Source: Pseudomonadota bacterium (GTDB lineage: Bacteria > Myxococcota_A > UBA796 > SXON01). Taken from it: a DNA stretch of 8,243 nucleotides. Below are positions 1 to 7,515 of this stretch, in pieces; positions within the stretch are counted from its first letter, which is position 1, and the number at the start of each line of letters is the position of its first letter. A model generated the notes under the pieces. That model was not told where the DNA came from, did not search any database, and saw only the letters and a list, made by a program, of their open reading frames with translations. Location of the stretch: the NCBI GenBank assembly GCA_005776735.1, contig SXOM01000535.1, positions 1 through 8,243 on the forward strand. The letters are read 5' to 3'. A program made the translations under genes and the position numbers.

Positions 1-690
1 CGACTCGTCGACCGCGTGCATGAACGACGACGACGGCGACAACTACGGCGACACCACCGCGCCGTCGGGCGGCACGGCGGGCACCGACTGCGACGACACG
101 CTCTCGGCGGTCAAGCCGGGTGCCACCGAGACCTGCAGCACCACCTACGACGACGACTGCGACAGCTCGGCCAACGACGTGGGCGCCACCGGCTGCACCA
201 CCTACTACTACGACGGCGACAACGACAGCTACGGCAAGTCCACCCTGTCGCAGTGCACCTGCACGACCTCGGGCAGCTACGACGTCACCACCAGCACCGA
301 CTGCGACGACGCCGACAGCGACACGTTCCCGGGGGCCGCGTCGAGCGACTCGTCGACCGCGTGCATGAACGACGACGACGGCGACAACTACGGCGACACC
401 ACCGCGCCGTCGGGCGGCACGGCGGGCACCGACTGCGACGACACGCTCTCGGCGGTCAAGCCGGGCGCCACCGAGACGTGCAGCACCGCCTACGACGACG
501 ACTGCGACGGCTCGGCCAACGACACCGGCGCCACGGGCTGCACCACGTACTACTACGACGGCGACAACGACGGCTACGGCCTGTCCAGCAGCTCGCAGTG
601 CACCTGCTCCGCGTCGGGCAGCTACGACGTCACCACCAGCACCGACTGCGACGACGCGGCCGCCACCACCTACCCCACCGCGGCGGACAC
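1..690 (+). repeat. Tandem direct repeat, two copies of a 345-base unit
   Basis: Copy 1 spans bases 1-345 and copy 2 spans 346-690, an in-frame period of 115 codons inside the first coding region. Bases 1-120 are identical to 346-465, synonymous positions included. After base 120 the copies diverge through scattered substitutions, and the last roughly 25 bases of each unit are unrelated in detail. The array probably continues upstream of the window. Exact identity in one part and drift in the rest points to recent duplication or gene conversion. Confidence 0.93.
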
Positions 691-1411
691 CTTCGCCACC
701 AACGACGGCGTCGACAACGACTGCGACGGCTACATCGACGAGACGGGCGTGGCCTACGGCGACCTCGTCATCACCGAGTTCTTCGGCGGCAACGCCACCG
801 CGACCTACGACTGGGTGGAGTTCTACAACAACTCGGGCGACACCATCTCGCTGGCCAACTGGACGCTCACCTTCTGCCAGGACGACTCGACCACCGAGTC
901 CGCGCCGTACACCGGGGCGTGCGCGAGCGAAGTGGTGGTCACGTTCCCGAGCTCGGCGACCCTGGCGGACAACGCCTACTACGTGGTGTGCGGCTCCACG
1001 TCGGCGAGCGTGTGGACCACGCCGGCCGACTGCGACCTGCTCATCACCAGCTACGACAGCCCGTCCTATACCAGCTCCACCGACATCGAGAACGCGGTCG
1101 GCGGCTTCACCCTGGACATCGACGGCACCACGATCGACGAGGTGTTCTACTGGCAGGACAGCGGCCAGGACGACTGGCCGGCCTACTCGCCGGTGGCCAC
1201 CTCCTACTCGTCGGTGCAGCTCGATCTCGACACGATCAACGCCACGAGCCCCGATCCCGCCGACACCAACGACGACTACTCCACGTCGACCACGGCGCCG
1301 TTCTCCCAGGACATCTGGTGCCTGTCCGACGGCGCGGGCGTCACGACCGACTGGGCCGCGAGCTTCTCGATGTACGGCACGCCGGGCGCCATCAACGTCG
1401 TCTGCCCGTAG
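2..1411 (+). CDS. Secreted MopE-like repeat protein with C-terminal lamin-tail domain (5' truncated)
   Basis: The frame is open from the first base of the window, so the true start lies upstream; the 469 codons seen end at TAG 1409-1411. An ATG at base 20 falls inside a repeat unit and is not a credible start. Residues 1-230 are two 115-residue repeats, each with two Asp-rich loops (NDDDGDNYGD and YYYDGDNDSYG types), DCDD motifs and spaced cysteines. A typical MopE motif, DGVDNDCDG, follows at about residues 235-243. Such loops resemble calcium-binding loops and are common in exported proteins of Myxococcota-like bacteria; the paired cysteines suggest disulfides. From about residue 254 the segments DLVITEFF, WVEFYNNSGD and the terminal YGTPGAINVVC fit a lamin-tail (LTD) beta-sandwich, often found at the ends of surface proteins. 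Role: probably an extracellular structural or adhesive protein. The signal peptide is not visible. Enzymatic activity is not indicated. Confidence 0.9.
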   Translation, partial: DSSTACMNDDDGDNYGDTTAPSGGTAGTDCDDTLSAVKPGATETCSTTYDDDCDSSANDVGATGCTTYYYDGDNDSYGKSTLSQCTCTTSGSYDVTTSTDCDDADSDTFPGAASSDSSTACMNDDDGDNYGDTTAPSGGTAGTDCDDTLSAVKPGATETCSTAYDDDCDGSANDTGATGCTTYYYDGDNDGYGLSSSSQCTCSASGSYDVTTSTDCDDAAATTYPTAADTFATNDGVDNDCDGYIDETGVAYGDLVITEFFGGNATATYDWVEFYNNSGDTISLANWTLTFCQDDSTTESAPYTGACASEVVVTFPSSATLADNAYYVVCGSTSASVWTTPADCDLLITSYDSPSYTSSTDIENAVGGFTLDIDGTTIDEVFYWQDSGQDDWPAYSPVATSYSSVQLDLDTINATSPDPADTNDDYSTSTTAPFSQDIWCLSDGAGVTTDWAASFSMYGTPGAINVVCP

Positions 1412-1559
1412 CCCTCGGGGGGGGCACGCCGCGACCGGCTGCCCGCACGCGGCAGGGTCCGCCGCGCGCCCCGCACCCGCCGCGGCCGGAGCGCGACGCG
1501 CGGCGAAGCCTGTGGACGTAGCGGCTGGTCGCGGCGCGTCGCCCAGAGTACGGGATCGC
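1412..1559. other. Intergenic gap between the lamin-tail gene and the lipoprotein operon
   Basis: This is the only real gap in the window. It begins with a run of eight G at 1417-1424 and is otherwise GC-rich, with short CG-dominated inverted matches. A 5-base stem, CTGCC/GGCAG at 1439-1455, has no T-tract. Any promoter for the downstream gene set should lie here, but I recognise no -35/-10 pair, sigma-54 site or operator. The reading frame of the next gene is open from a GTG at 1512, yet the signal peptide places its start at 1560. Confidence 0.5.
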
Positions 1560-4178
1560 ATGCGGCTCGTGATCTGCCTCCTCCTCGCCGGGTGTGGTTC
1601 GTCTTGGTTGGCGCAGGACGCCGACGGTGACGGGTGGTCCGCGGCCGACGGCGACTGCTTCGACAACCCCGACAACACGCTCGGCGGCATCGCGGCCGCC
1701 GACATCCACCCCGGCGCCAGCAACGAGACCTGGTACGACGGGGTCGACCAGAACTGCGACGGCGCCGACGACTACGACAAGGACGCCGATGGCCACGCCA
1801 CCGTCGATCACGAAGGCGGCGACGACTGTTGGGACGATCCCGACGTCACGCCCGCGGCCTTCGCCTCCCTGAGCGGCTTCTACCAGCCGCTCGCGCGCGA
1901 GGTGCACCCCGGCGCCGAAGAGAACTGGTACGACGGGGTCGACGGCGACTGCGACGGCGCCTCCGACTTCGACCAGGACGCCGACGGCGCCGACAGCCTG
2001 TACCACCCGAAGGGCGACGGCAGCGTGGGCGACGACTGCTTCGACGCCGCGGGCGACACCTTCGACAACCCCGCGGGCGCCGACCCGGAGAACGTCTACG
2101 TCGGCGCCACCGAGACCTGGTACGACGGCACCGACCAGGACTGCGACGGGGCCGACGACTTCGACCAGGACGGCGACGGCTGGCCGCTCGACGAGGAGTG
2201 CAACGACCTCGACCCGAGCATCTTCCCGAGCGACGAGGCCGAGGTCTGGTACGACGGGATCGACAGCAATTGCGACGGCTGGAGCGACTACGACCAGGAC
2301 GGCGACGGCCACGACGTCGATGCGCACGGGGGCGACGACTGCAACGACGATCCGGCGCACCCGAGCACCGGCCGCGACGGTGCGTCGGTCGACGCCGAGG
2401 ACGTGTACCCCGGGGCGCGCGACACCGCGTACGACGAGGTCGACGCCGACTGCGCGGGCGACAGCGACTTCGACGCCGACGGCGATGGCCAGGACGCCGA
2501 CGACGTCCCCGACGAGGGGGGCCTCTTCGGCACCGACTGCGACGACGGCGACGGCGCGGTGTACCTCGGCGCCGCCGAGGTCTGGTACGACGCGATCGAC
2601 AGCGACTGCTCGGGCGGGAGCGACTTCGACCAGGACGGCGACGGCTTCGACTCCTCGTCCTACGGCTACGGCACCTCCGACGACTGCGACGACAGCAGCG
2701 CTTCGGTGCACCCCGACACGACCTCGAGCCCCATCGACGAAGATTGCACCACCACCGCCGACGACGACTGCTCCGGCAGCGACAACGACGAGAACGCCGA
2801 CGGGTGCACCACGTTCTTTTACGACGGCGACAACGACGGCTACGGCAAGCTCACCGACACCTCGTGCCTGTGCGTGGCCGAAGGCGACTACACCGAGACG
2901 GGCGTCACCGCATCCAACGACGACTGCAACGACGCCAAGTCCACGGTGAACCCGGGCATCACCGCCGAGGACTGCGACACCTCCGACGACGACGACTGCG
3001 ACGGGGACACCAACGAGCTCGGCGGGACCGACTGCGAAGCGTGGTACGCCGACGCCGACAGCGACGGCTACGGCGCCGGCAGCGGCGCCTGCTACTGCAG
3101 CGCCACGACCACCTACACCTCGTCGCGCGACGACGACTGCGACGACGCCGACTCCACCGTGCACCCCGGCGCCACCGAGACGTGCGACCTCGACGACGAA
3201 GACTGCGACGGCAGCACCGACGAGGGCACCACCCACTACTACACCGACGTCGACGGCGACGGGTACGGCGACGACACCACCGAGACCTGCACCAGCGGCG
3301 GCGGCCGGGTGAGCGACGGCGCCGACTGCGACGACGCCGATGCGCGGGTGTACCCCGGCGCGCCCGAGCTCTGCGACGAGCAGCAGAACGACTGCGACCT
3401 GGCGTCGTGGTCCAGCAGCGACGAGGACGGCACCGCTTCGTTCGCGACCACGGCGGACGTGTGGTCCGACGTGACCGCGACGTGGTCGGCCGGCACCTCG
3501 AGCTCGCCCGCCGCGCTCGCGATGCCGGCCAGCGGCACCTACAGCATCTGCCCGGGCACGTGGTACGTCGCGGTCGTGGCGGCGGGCGGGGACGACGTGT
3601 CCCTGGTCGCACCGTACGGCGCCTCGACCACCTTCCTGGACCGCAACGGCACCTCGGGCACGCTGGTGTCGGCGACCGACGCCACCGTGTCGATGGAGGG
3701 GTTCACCCTCACCGGCGGTACCGGCCAGGCGGGCGGCGCCAACCGGTACGGTGGGGCGGTCCTCGCCTACGCCACCACGTCGTCCACGACGGCGAGCATC
3801 ACGCTCACCGAGTGCGAGGTGACCGGCAACAGCGCCACCTACGGCGGCGGGCTCGCGGCCTACAACTACGGTGACCTCACGCTCGTCGACACGTCGGTCT
3901 ACGGCAACACCGGCACCAATGGCGGCGGCATGCTCATCCAGCGGGGGCTGGTCACCATCGACGGGGGCGGCGTCTACAACAACACCTCCTCCGGCGAAGG
4001 CGGCGGCGCCTACTTCTCGACGACGCAGGGCGACCTCGAGGTCACCAACAGCGACTGGTCGACCAACAGCCCGGACGACGTGGCCGGCGCCGCCGGCGGG
4101 TTCGAGACCATCCCCGACGCCATCTTCGGCACCGGCGAGAGCTTCACGTGCGTGGGCAACGGCGGCTGCACGCCGTGA
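1560..4178 (+). CDS. Lipoprotein with ten MopE-like repeats and a C-terminal parallel beta-helix
   Basis: This 872-residue protein starts at ATG 1560, chosen because it gives a compact lipoprotein signal (MRLVICLLLAGC) with a lipobox LAGC and lipidated Cys12. The frame extends up to GTG 1512, but that would bury the signal behind 16 extra residues. The ribosome site is weak. Residues 20 to about 616 hold ten MopE-like units with DxDxDG loops, DDCxD motifs and PGA turns, presumably calcium-binding. Units 1-7 are mostly of a WYDGxDxxCDG type; units 8-10 resemble the Cys-richer repeats of the preceding gene. From about residue 660 to 860, rungs with YGGAVL, YGGGLA, GGGML and GGGAYF, and NSAT/NTGT turns, indicate a right-handed beta-helix like those of Pmp-type surface proteins. 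Likely role: surface-anchored adhesin or scaffold. Its 3' end overlaps the cytochrome gene, implying co-transcription. The MopE name recalls a copper-binding Methylococcus protein, but the motif alone does not show copper binding. Confidence 0.92.
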   Translation: MRLVICLLLAGCGSSWLAQDADGDGWSAADGDCFDNPDNTLGGIAAADIHPGASNETWYDGVDQNCDGADDYDKDADGHATVDHEGGDDCWDDPDVTPAAFASLSGFYQPLAREVHPGAEENWYDGVDGDCDGASDFDQDADGADSLYHPKGDGSVGDDCFDAAGDTFDNPAGADPENVYVGATETWYDGTDQDCDGADDFDQDGDGWPLDEECNDLDPSIFPSDEAEVWYDGIDSNCDGWSDYDQDGDGHDVDAHGGDDCNDDPAHPSTGRDGASVDAEDVYPGARDTAYDEVDADCAGDSDFDADGDGQDADDVPDEGGLFGTDCDDGDGAVYLGAAEVWYDAIDSDCSGGSDFDQDGDGFDSSSYGYGTSDDCDDSSASVHPDTTSSPIDEDCTTTADDDCSGSDNDENADGCTTFFYDGDNDGYGKLTDTSCLCVAEGDYTETGVTASNDDCNDAKSTVNPGITAEDCDTSDDDDCDGDTNELGGTDCEAWYADADSDGYGAGSGACYCSATTTYTSSRDDDCDDADSTVHPGATETCDLDDEDCDGSTDEGTTHYYTDVDGDGYGDDTTETCTSGGGRVSDGADCDDADARVYPGAPELCDEQQNDCDLASWSSSDEDGTASFATTADVWSDVTATWSAGTSSSPAALAMPASGTYSICPGTWYVAVVAAGGDDVSLVAPYGASTTFLDRNGTSGTLVSATDATVSMEGFTLTGGTGQAGGANRYGGAVLAYATTSSTTASITLTECEVTGNSATYGGGLAAYNYGDLTLVDTSVYGNTGTNGGGMLIQRGLVTIDGGGVYNNTSSGEGGGAYFSTTQGDLEVTNSDWSTNSPDDVAGAAGGFETIPDAIFGTGESFTCVGNGGCTP
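1617..3407 (+). repeat. Array of ten degenerate MopE-like coding repeats
   Basis: Units begin at about 1617, 1776, 1971, 2163, 2292, 2472, 2628, 2808, 3036 and 3228. Lengths vary from about 43 to 76 codons because the segment between the DxDxDG loop and the PGA turn expands and contracts. Units 1-6 end in a WYDG-like motif followed by a single DC or NC cysteine, where the usual family motif has CDGxDNDCDG. Unit 7 is transitional. Units 8-10 carry YDGDNDGYG-type loops with extra cysteines. The units are diverged at DNA level, unlike the recent repeat at 1-690. Confidence 0.85.
4137..4141 (+). promoter_or_regulatory. Candidate ribosome binding site for the cytochrome gene
   Basis: GAGAG lies 6 bases before GTG 4148 and inside the end of the beta-helix lipoprotein gene. 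It supports the GTG start over ATG 4178, which has only a GGCGG stretch upstream. The match is modest. Confidence 0.4.
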
Positions 4179-6160
4179 TGCTCCTCGCGGGGTTGGCGTG
4201 CGGCACCCCCGACGCGGGCCCGCCCGGCGACACCGCGCCGCCGCCCGGCGGGGAAACCGGCGAGACCGCGGACCAAACGCCGTTTCTCGTGGACGTCCAG
4301 GTGACCGTGGACGGCACGCCCGTGGAAGGGGCGACGGTGGTGCAGGCCGGGCGCGAAGCCGCGTGGACCACCGACGTCGGGGGCCGCGTCGCGGTCGAGG
4401 TCGACCCGACCGTTCCCGGCGACCTCGTGCTGGTCGCGGCGTGGCCTGACGCGCGCAACGTGGGGGCGCCGGTCGACGGGGCGGGCGCGCTCACCCTTGC
4501 CTTGGAGCGGTTCGACCCCGCGGACAACGAAGCGTACGTGTTCGCCGACCCCGGCGCCCACGCGGTCGGAGACTCGACCGCCGCCGAGTGTGGCCACTGT
4601 CACCTGACCCTGCACGAAGGGTGGGCGGAGAGCGCACACCGGAGCGCGGCGAAGAACCCCGTCGTCCACGAGGTGTACCAGGGCGTCGACTTCGACCGGG
4701 ACGAGGAGGGGTGTGCGGACGTCGGCGCGTGGGAAGGGGCCCGAGAGCCGGGGACCGGTGCGGCGGTGCAGGCGTGCGTGGTGGCGGAGCCGGCCCCGGC
4801 CGACGGGGGCTGCGCGGACTGTCACGCGCCGGGGATCGGTGGCGTGCTCGCCGGGCACGATCTGCTCGACGCCGTCGGGCTCGCGTACGAGTATGGCGTG
4901 CACTGCGACGTGTGCCACAAGGTCGAGTCGGTCGACCCGGGCGCCGCGCCGGGCGTCGCCGGCTGGCTGCGCGTGCTGCGCCCGTCCGACCTGTCGCCGT
5001 CGCCGCTTCTGGGGCCGTGGCACCCGCTCCAATTCGGTCCGTACATCGACGTGGTGAACCCGGCGATGGGCGCGGTGTACCGGGCGCACCTGCACGAGGC
5101 CGACTTCTGCGGGGGGTGCCACCAGCTCGAGCCGGTGGTGGCGGGCGCCGACCCGGCGCGGTGGCCGGACGGGCGGCTGCCGGTGCACACCACCTGGGCG
5201 GAGTGGGAGGCCGGCCCGATGAACCCGGCGGCGCCGTGTCAGAGCTGCCACATGCCGCCCGTCGCGGACGTGGGCAACGCCGCCGACCTCGGCAACGAGT
5301 TCGACCTCGTCCCGGGCGTCGCGGGCGGCTGGTACCGGGCGCCGGGCGCGGTGCGCGCGCACACCTGGGACGGGCCCCGCGCGGTCGCGAGCGGCATGCT
5401 CGAGCTCGCGGCCCGGCTCGAGCTCGCCACCGAGGTCGACGGCGACGTGCTCGTGGTCCGGGCCACGGTCCAGAACGTCGGGCCGGGCCACGCGCTCCCC
5501 ACCGGCGAGCCCCTCCGGCAGGTGGTCCTCGAGGTCGACGCGGCGTGCGCGGGCGAACCGCTCGACGCGGTGGGCGGCGACGTCATTCCCGACTGGGGCG
5601 GGGCGGCCGCCGAACGTCGCGCGCCGGACACGCTGGACCGGTTCCCGGGGGCGGCGGTCGGGGACCTCGTGCGGCTGGCCCGCGCGATGGGGTGGGTCGA
5701 CTACGAGGGGTACGGGCCCTTCGGCGACGGCCGCTTCGACGCCGAGGCCAAGGGCGTACCCGACTACGAGTTCGTCGGGAGCGCGCAGATCGTGGCGGTG
5801 ACCGCGGACGGCGTGGTGACGGTGGACCACCCCGAGTGGCTCGCCCAGGCCGACGTGGCGTGGTGGGTGCGCGCCGCCGACACCACCGCGGCGCTCGCCG
5901 GCCGTCCGGGCTTCGGTTTTGCGCGGGTGCTCGCGGACGCGGGCGGGCGGCGGATGGTGCCGCACGCCCTGGCCACCGACGTGGTGAGCGACAACCGCCT
6001 GCTGCCGGGGGCGTCGTGGACCTCCGAGCACCGGTTCCGCACCGTGTGTGCCGACCCGGTCGCGGCGGCGACCTTGTCGTACCGGGCGTGGCCGTGGGCC
6101 GAGGCCCAACGGTACGGGTGGGAGCTGACCCCGCGGACGATGGCCGAGGCCTCGCGATGA
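4148..6160 (+). CDS. Pentaheme c-type cytochrome lipoprotein
   Basis: A 670-residue exported electron-transfer protein. GTG 4148 gives a basic n-region (MRGQRR), a hydrophobic stretch and a lipobox-like GLAC with Cys18; ATG 4178 would leave only MLLAGLAC with no positive charge. A Gly/Pro/Thr/Asp linker (19-45) precedes an Ig-like beta domain (about 46-120) resembling carboxypeptidase-regulatory folds (VTVDGTPVEGATV). Five heme-binding CxxCH motifs follow: C148-H152, C222-H226, C253-H257, C321-H325 and C364-H368. The contexts CGHCHLTLHEGWAESAH and PCQSCHMP are typical of cytochrome c554-like multiheme proteins. A C-terminal beta domain holds the VQNVGPGHALPTGEP motif (441-455) seen after the heme region in this class. 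Heme attachment would need the cytochrome c maturation system. The 3' end overlaps the multicopper oxidase start as ATGA, implying translational coupling. Its likely role is periplasmic or outer-membrane electron transfer. No catalytic site is recognised, and its partner and redox substrate are unknown. Confidence 0.94.
   Translation: MRGQRRLHAVMLLAGLACGTPDAGPPGDTAPPPGGETGETADQTPFLVDVQVTVDGTPVEGATVVQAGREAAWTTDVGGRVAVEVDPTVPGDLVLVAAWPDARNVGAPVDGAGALTLALERFDPADNEAYVFADPGAHAVGDSTAAECGHCHLTLHEGWAESAHRSAAKNPVVHEVYQGVDFDRDEEGCADVGAWEGAREPGTGAAVQACVVAEPAPADGGCADCHAPGIGGVLAGHDLLDAVGLAYEYGVHCDVCHKVESVDPGAAPGVAGWLRVLRPSDLSPSPLLGPWHPLQFGPYIDVVNPAMGAVYRAHLHEADFCGGCHQLEPVVAGADPARWPDGRLPVHTTWAEWEAGPMNPAAPCQSCHMPPVADVGNAADLGNEFDLVPGVAGGWYRAPGAVRAHTWDGPRAVASGMLELAARLELATEVDGDVLVVRATVQNVGPGHALPTGEPLRQVVLEVDAACAGEPLDAVGGDVIPDWGGAAAERRAPDTLDRFPGAAVGDLVRLARAMGWVDYEGYGPFGDGRFDAEAKGVPDYEFVGSAQIVAVTADGVVTVDHPEWLAQADVAWWVRAADTTAALAGRPGFGFARVLADAGGRRMVPHALATDVVSDNRLLPGASWTSEHRFRTVCADPVAAATLSYRAWPWAEAQRYGWELTPRTMAEASR
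6146..6149 (+). promoter_or_regulatory. Ribosome binding site for the multicopper oxidase gene
   Basis: GAGG lies 7 bases before ATG 6157, within the last codons of the cytochrome gene. It favours the ATG pair at 6157/6160 over the upstream in-frame GTG 6118, which would add 13 mostly acidic and small residues before the hydrophobic start. Confidence 0.5.
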
Positions 6161-7506
6161 TGTTCTGGGCGTGGGCGTGTGTGGCCGACGAGTCGTCGGA
6201 GCGCGGGCTTCCGGAGGTCCCCGCGGCCGAGGAGGCTCGGGCGCGGCCCGAGATGCCGTTCCCGCCCGACGCGGTCGACCTGGATCCGGAGCCGGGCCGG
6301 GTGGCGTACGCCCTTGGCGCCCAGGCCGCCGTCCACCTCGTCGGCGACGAGGAGATCGTGGGGTACGGCTACGACGGGATGGCCCCCGGCCCGACGCTCC
6401 GCGCGACCGTGGGCGACGTGCTGACCCTCGACCTGTACAACACCCTGGAGGTCGCCACCACGGTCCACTGGCACGGGATGGAGGTGCCGGCCGCGATGGA
6501 CGGGGTCGAGCTGGTCCAGACGCCGATCCCGGCCGGGGGCGCCTTCACCTACACCTTCCCGGTGCGTCACGCGGGCACCTTCTGGATGCACCCCCACGTC
6601 GACACCGACCGGCAGGTCGACCTGGGCCTGTACGGCGTGGTCGTGGTGGACTCCCCGGACGAGCCCCCCGCGGACGACGACGTGGTCCTGGTCTTCGACG
6701 CGTGGGACGAGGCGGAGTCGGGCGACGGCGCGGCGGACGACCACACGCCGCCCGATCCGCGGACGGTCACGTGGACGGTCAACGGCGCGCTCGACCCGCG
6801 GTGGTCGCTCTCGGCAGGCGCGGCGGTCCGGGCGCGGCTCCTGAACGCGTCCAACACGAGCTACCTCGCCCTGCGGTGGCCGGGGGTGCGGCGGTTGGGC
6901 ACGGATCAGGGCCTGTGGGGCGCGCCCGGGGTGGTGGACGACCTGGTCCTGGCGCCGGGCGACCGCGCCGAGGTCGAAGTGCTGGCCGGCGGCGGGCCGC
7001 TCGACGTGGTGACCGCGCCCTGGTCCGCCGCGGGCGGCGCGGCGTGGGGGGAGCCGCGGCGGCTGTTCACGGTCGAGGGCGGGCTGGACACGGCGCCCCC
7101 ATTGGCGATGGTGTTCTCCGGCGCGGGGCCCCCGCCGGACCCCGGCCGCACCGACCTGCTCTACGTCTTCCAGGGCGGCGCGCCCGACACCGACTGGCTC
7201 ATCAACGGGGAGGCCTGGCCGGAGGTCACGGTGCCCACGGTGGCCCTCGGCGCCGAGCTCGTCGTGGAGCTGCGCAACCTCAGCGCCACCGAGCACCCGT
7301 TCCATGTCCACGGCAACCGGCTCGCCGTCGTTTCGGTCGACGGGATCGCTCCGGACACGCTGCAGGTGGAGGACACGGTGAACGTCGGGATCCGCTCGGT
7401 GGTGCGGCTCCTGATGGTCCCCTCGGAGCCCGGTCGTTGGCTCGCGCACTGTCACCTGCTCTCGCACGAGCAGGGCGGCATGATCGCCGCCATCGACGTG
7501 GAGTAG
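6157..7506 (+). CDS. Multicopper oxidase (laccase/CueO-like, three cupredoxin domains)
   Basis: This 449-residue enzyme should couple one-electron oxidation of a substrate at a type 1 copper to four-electron reduction of O2 at a trinuclear cluster. All ligand motifs are present: HWHG (H104, H106), HPH (H145, H147), HPFHVHG (H380, H383, H385) and HCHLLSHEQGGM (H431, C432, H433, H437, M442). Ligand spacing within these motifs matches E. coli CueO, with Met as axial type 1 ligand. The cupredoxin domains span roughly 45-170, 175-310 and 330-449. It is shorter than CueO and lacks a Met-rich insert, so a dedicated cuprous oxidase role is not indicated. The N-terminus MMFWAWAC is short, uncharged and has no twin-arginine motif; Cys8 could be lipidated, but the export signal is atypical. 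The start overlaps the cytochrome stop (ATGA), so the cytochrome is a plausible electron donor or partner. Substrate could be a phenolic, a metal ion or the cytochrome; sequence cannot decide. Confidence 0.95.
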   Translation: MMFWAWACVADESSERGLPEVPAAEEARARPEMPFPPDAVDLDPEPGRVAYALGAQAAVHLVGDEEIVGYGYDGMAPGPTLRATVGDVLTLDLYNTLEVATTVHWHGMEVPAAMDGVELVQTPIPAGGAFTYTFPVRHAGTFWMHPHVDTDRQVDLGLYGVVVVDSPDEPPADDDVVLVFDAWDEAESGDGAADDHTPPDPRTVTWTVNGALDPRWSLSAGAAVRARLLNASNTSYLALRWPGVRRLGTDQGLWGAPGVVDDLVLAPGDRAEVEVLAGGGPLDVVTAPWSAAGGAAWGEPRRLFTVEGGLDTAPPLAMVFSGAGPPPDPGRTDLLYVFQGGAPDTDWLINGEAWPEVTVPTVALGAELVVELRNLSATEHPFHVHGNRLAVVSVDGIAPDTLQVEDTVNVGIRSVVRLLMVPSEPGRWLAHCHLLSHEQGGMIAAIDVE

Positions 7507-7508
7507 GA
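7505..7508 (+). promoter_or_regulatory. Ribosome binding site for the sulfatase-like gene
   Basis: AGGA overlaps the TAG stop of the multicopper oxidase gene and sits 7 bases before GTG 7516. A further GGAG lies at 7500-7503. The arrangement supports the GTG start and coupled translation. Confidence 0.5.
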
Positions 7509-7515
7509 TCGCCCG

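Noticed and set aside
16..690. CRISPR-like or microsatellite array from the GAC-rich repeats
   Set aside because: The repeats are in-frame coding units for Asp-rich loops; there are no short palindromic repeats with unique spacers.
1417..1424. Run of eight G as a phase-variation tract
   Set aside because: It lies after the stop codon at 1411 and before the supported start at 1560, so slippage would not change any protein.
1439..1455. Possible terminator hairpin after the lamin-tail gene
   Set aside because: Only a 5-base stem with a 7-base loop and no T-tract; in DNA this GC-rich such matches are expected by chance.
1392..3236. Long open frame on the minus strand opposite the MopE-repeat lipoprotein
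   Set aside because: Its translation is a monotonous Val/Ala/Gly pattern that mirrors GAC-rich codons of the plus strand; in such GC-rich DNA stops are rare in all frames. The plus strand has clear domains and a signal peptide.
1560..4178. Copper-binding MopE orthologue
   Set aside because: Only the repeat motif is shared. The motif is widespread in proteins with no copper link, and the beta-helix and lipobox architecture is different.
4010..6109. Long minus-strand frame opposite the cytochrome gene
   Set aside because: Arg/Pro/Ala/His-rich shadow with no domain pattern, while the opposite strand carries five CxxCH motifs.
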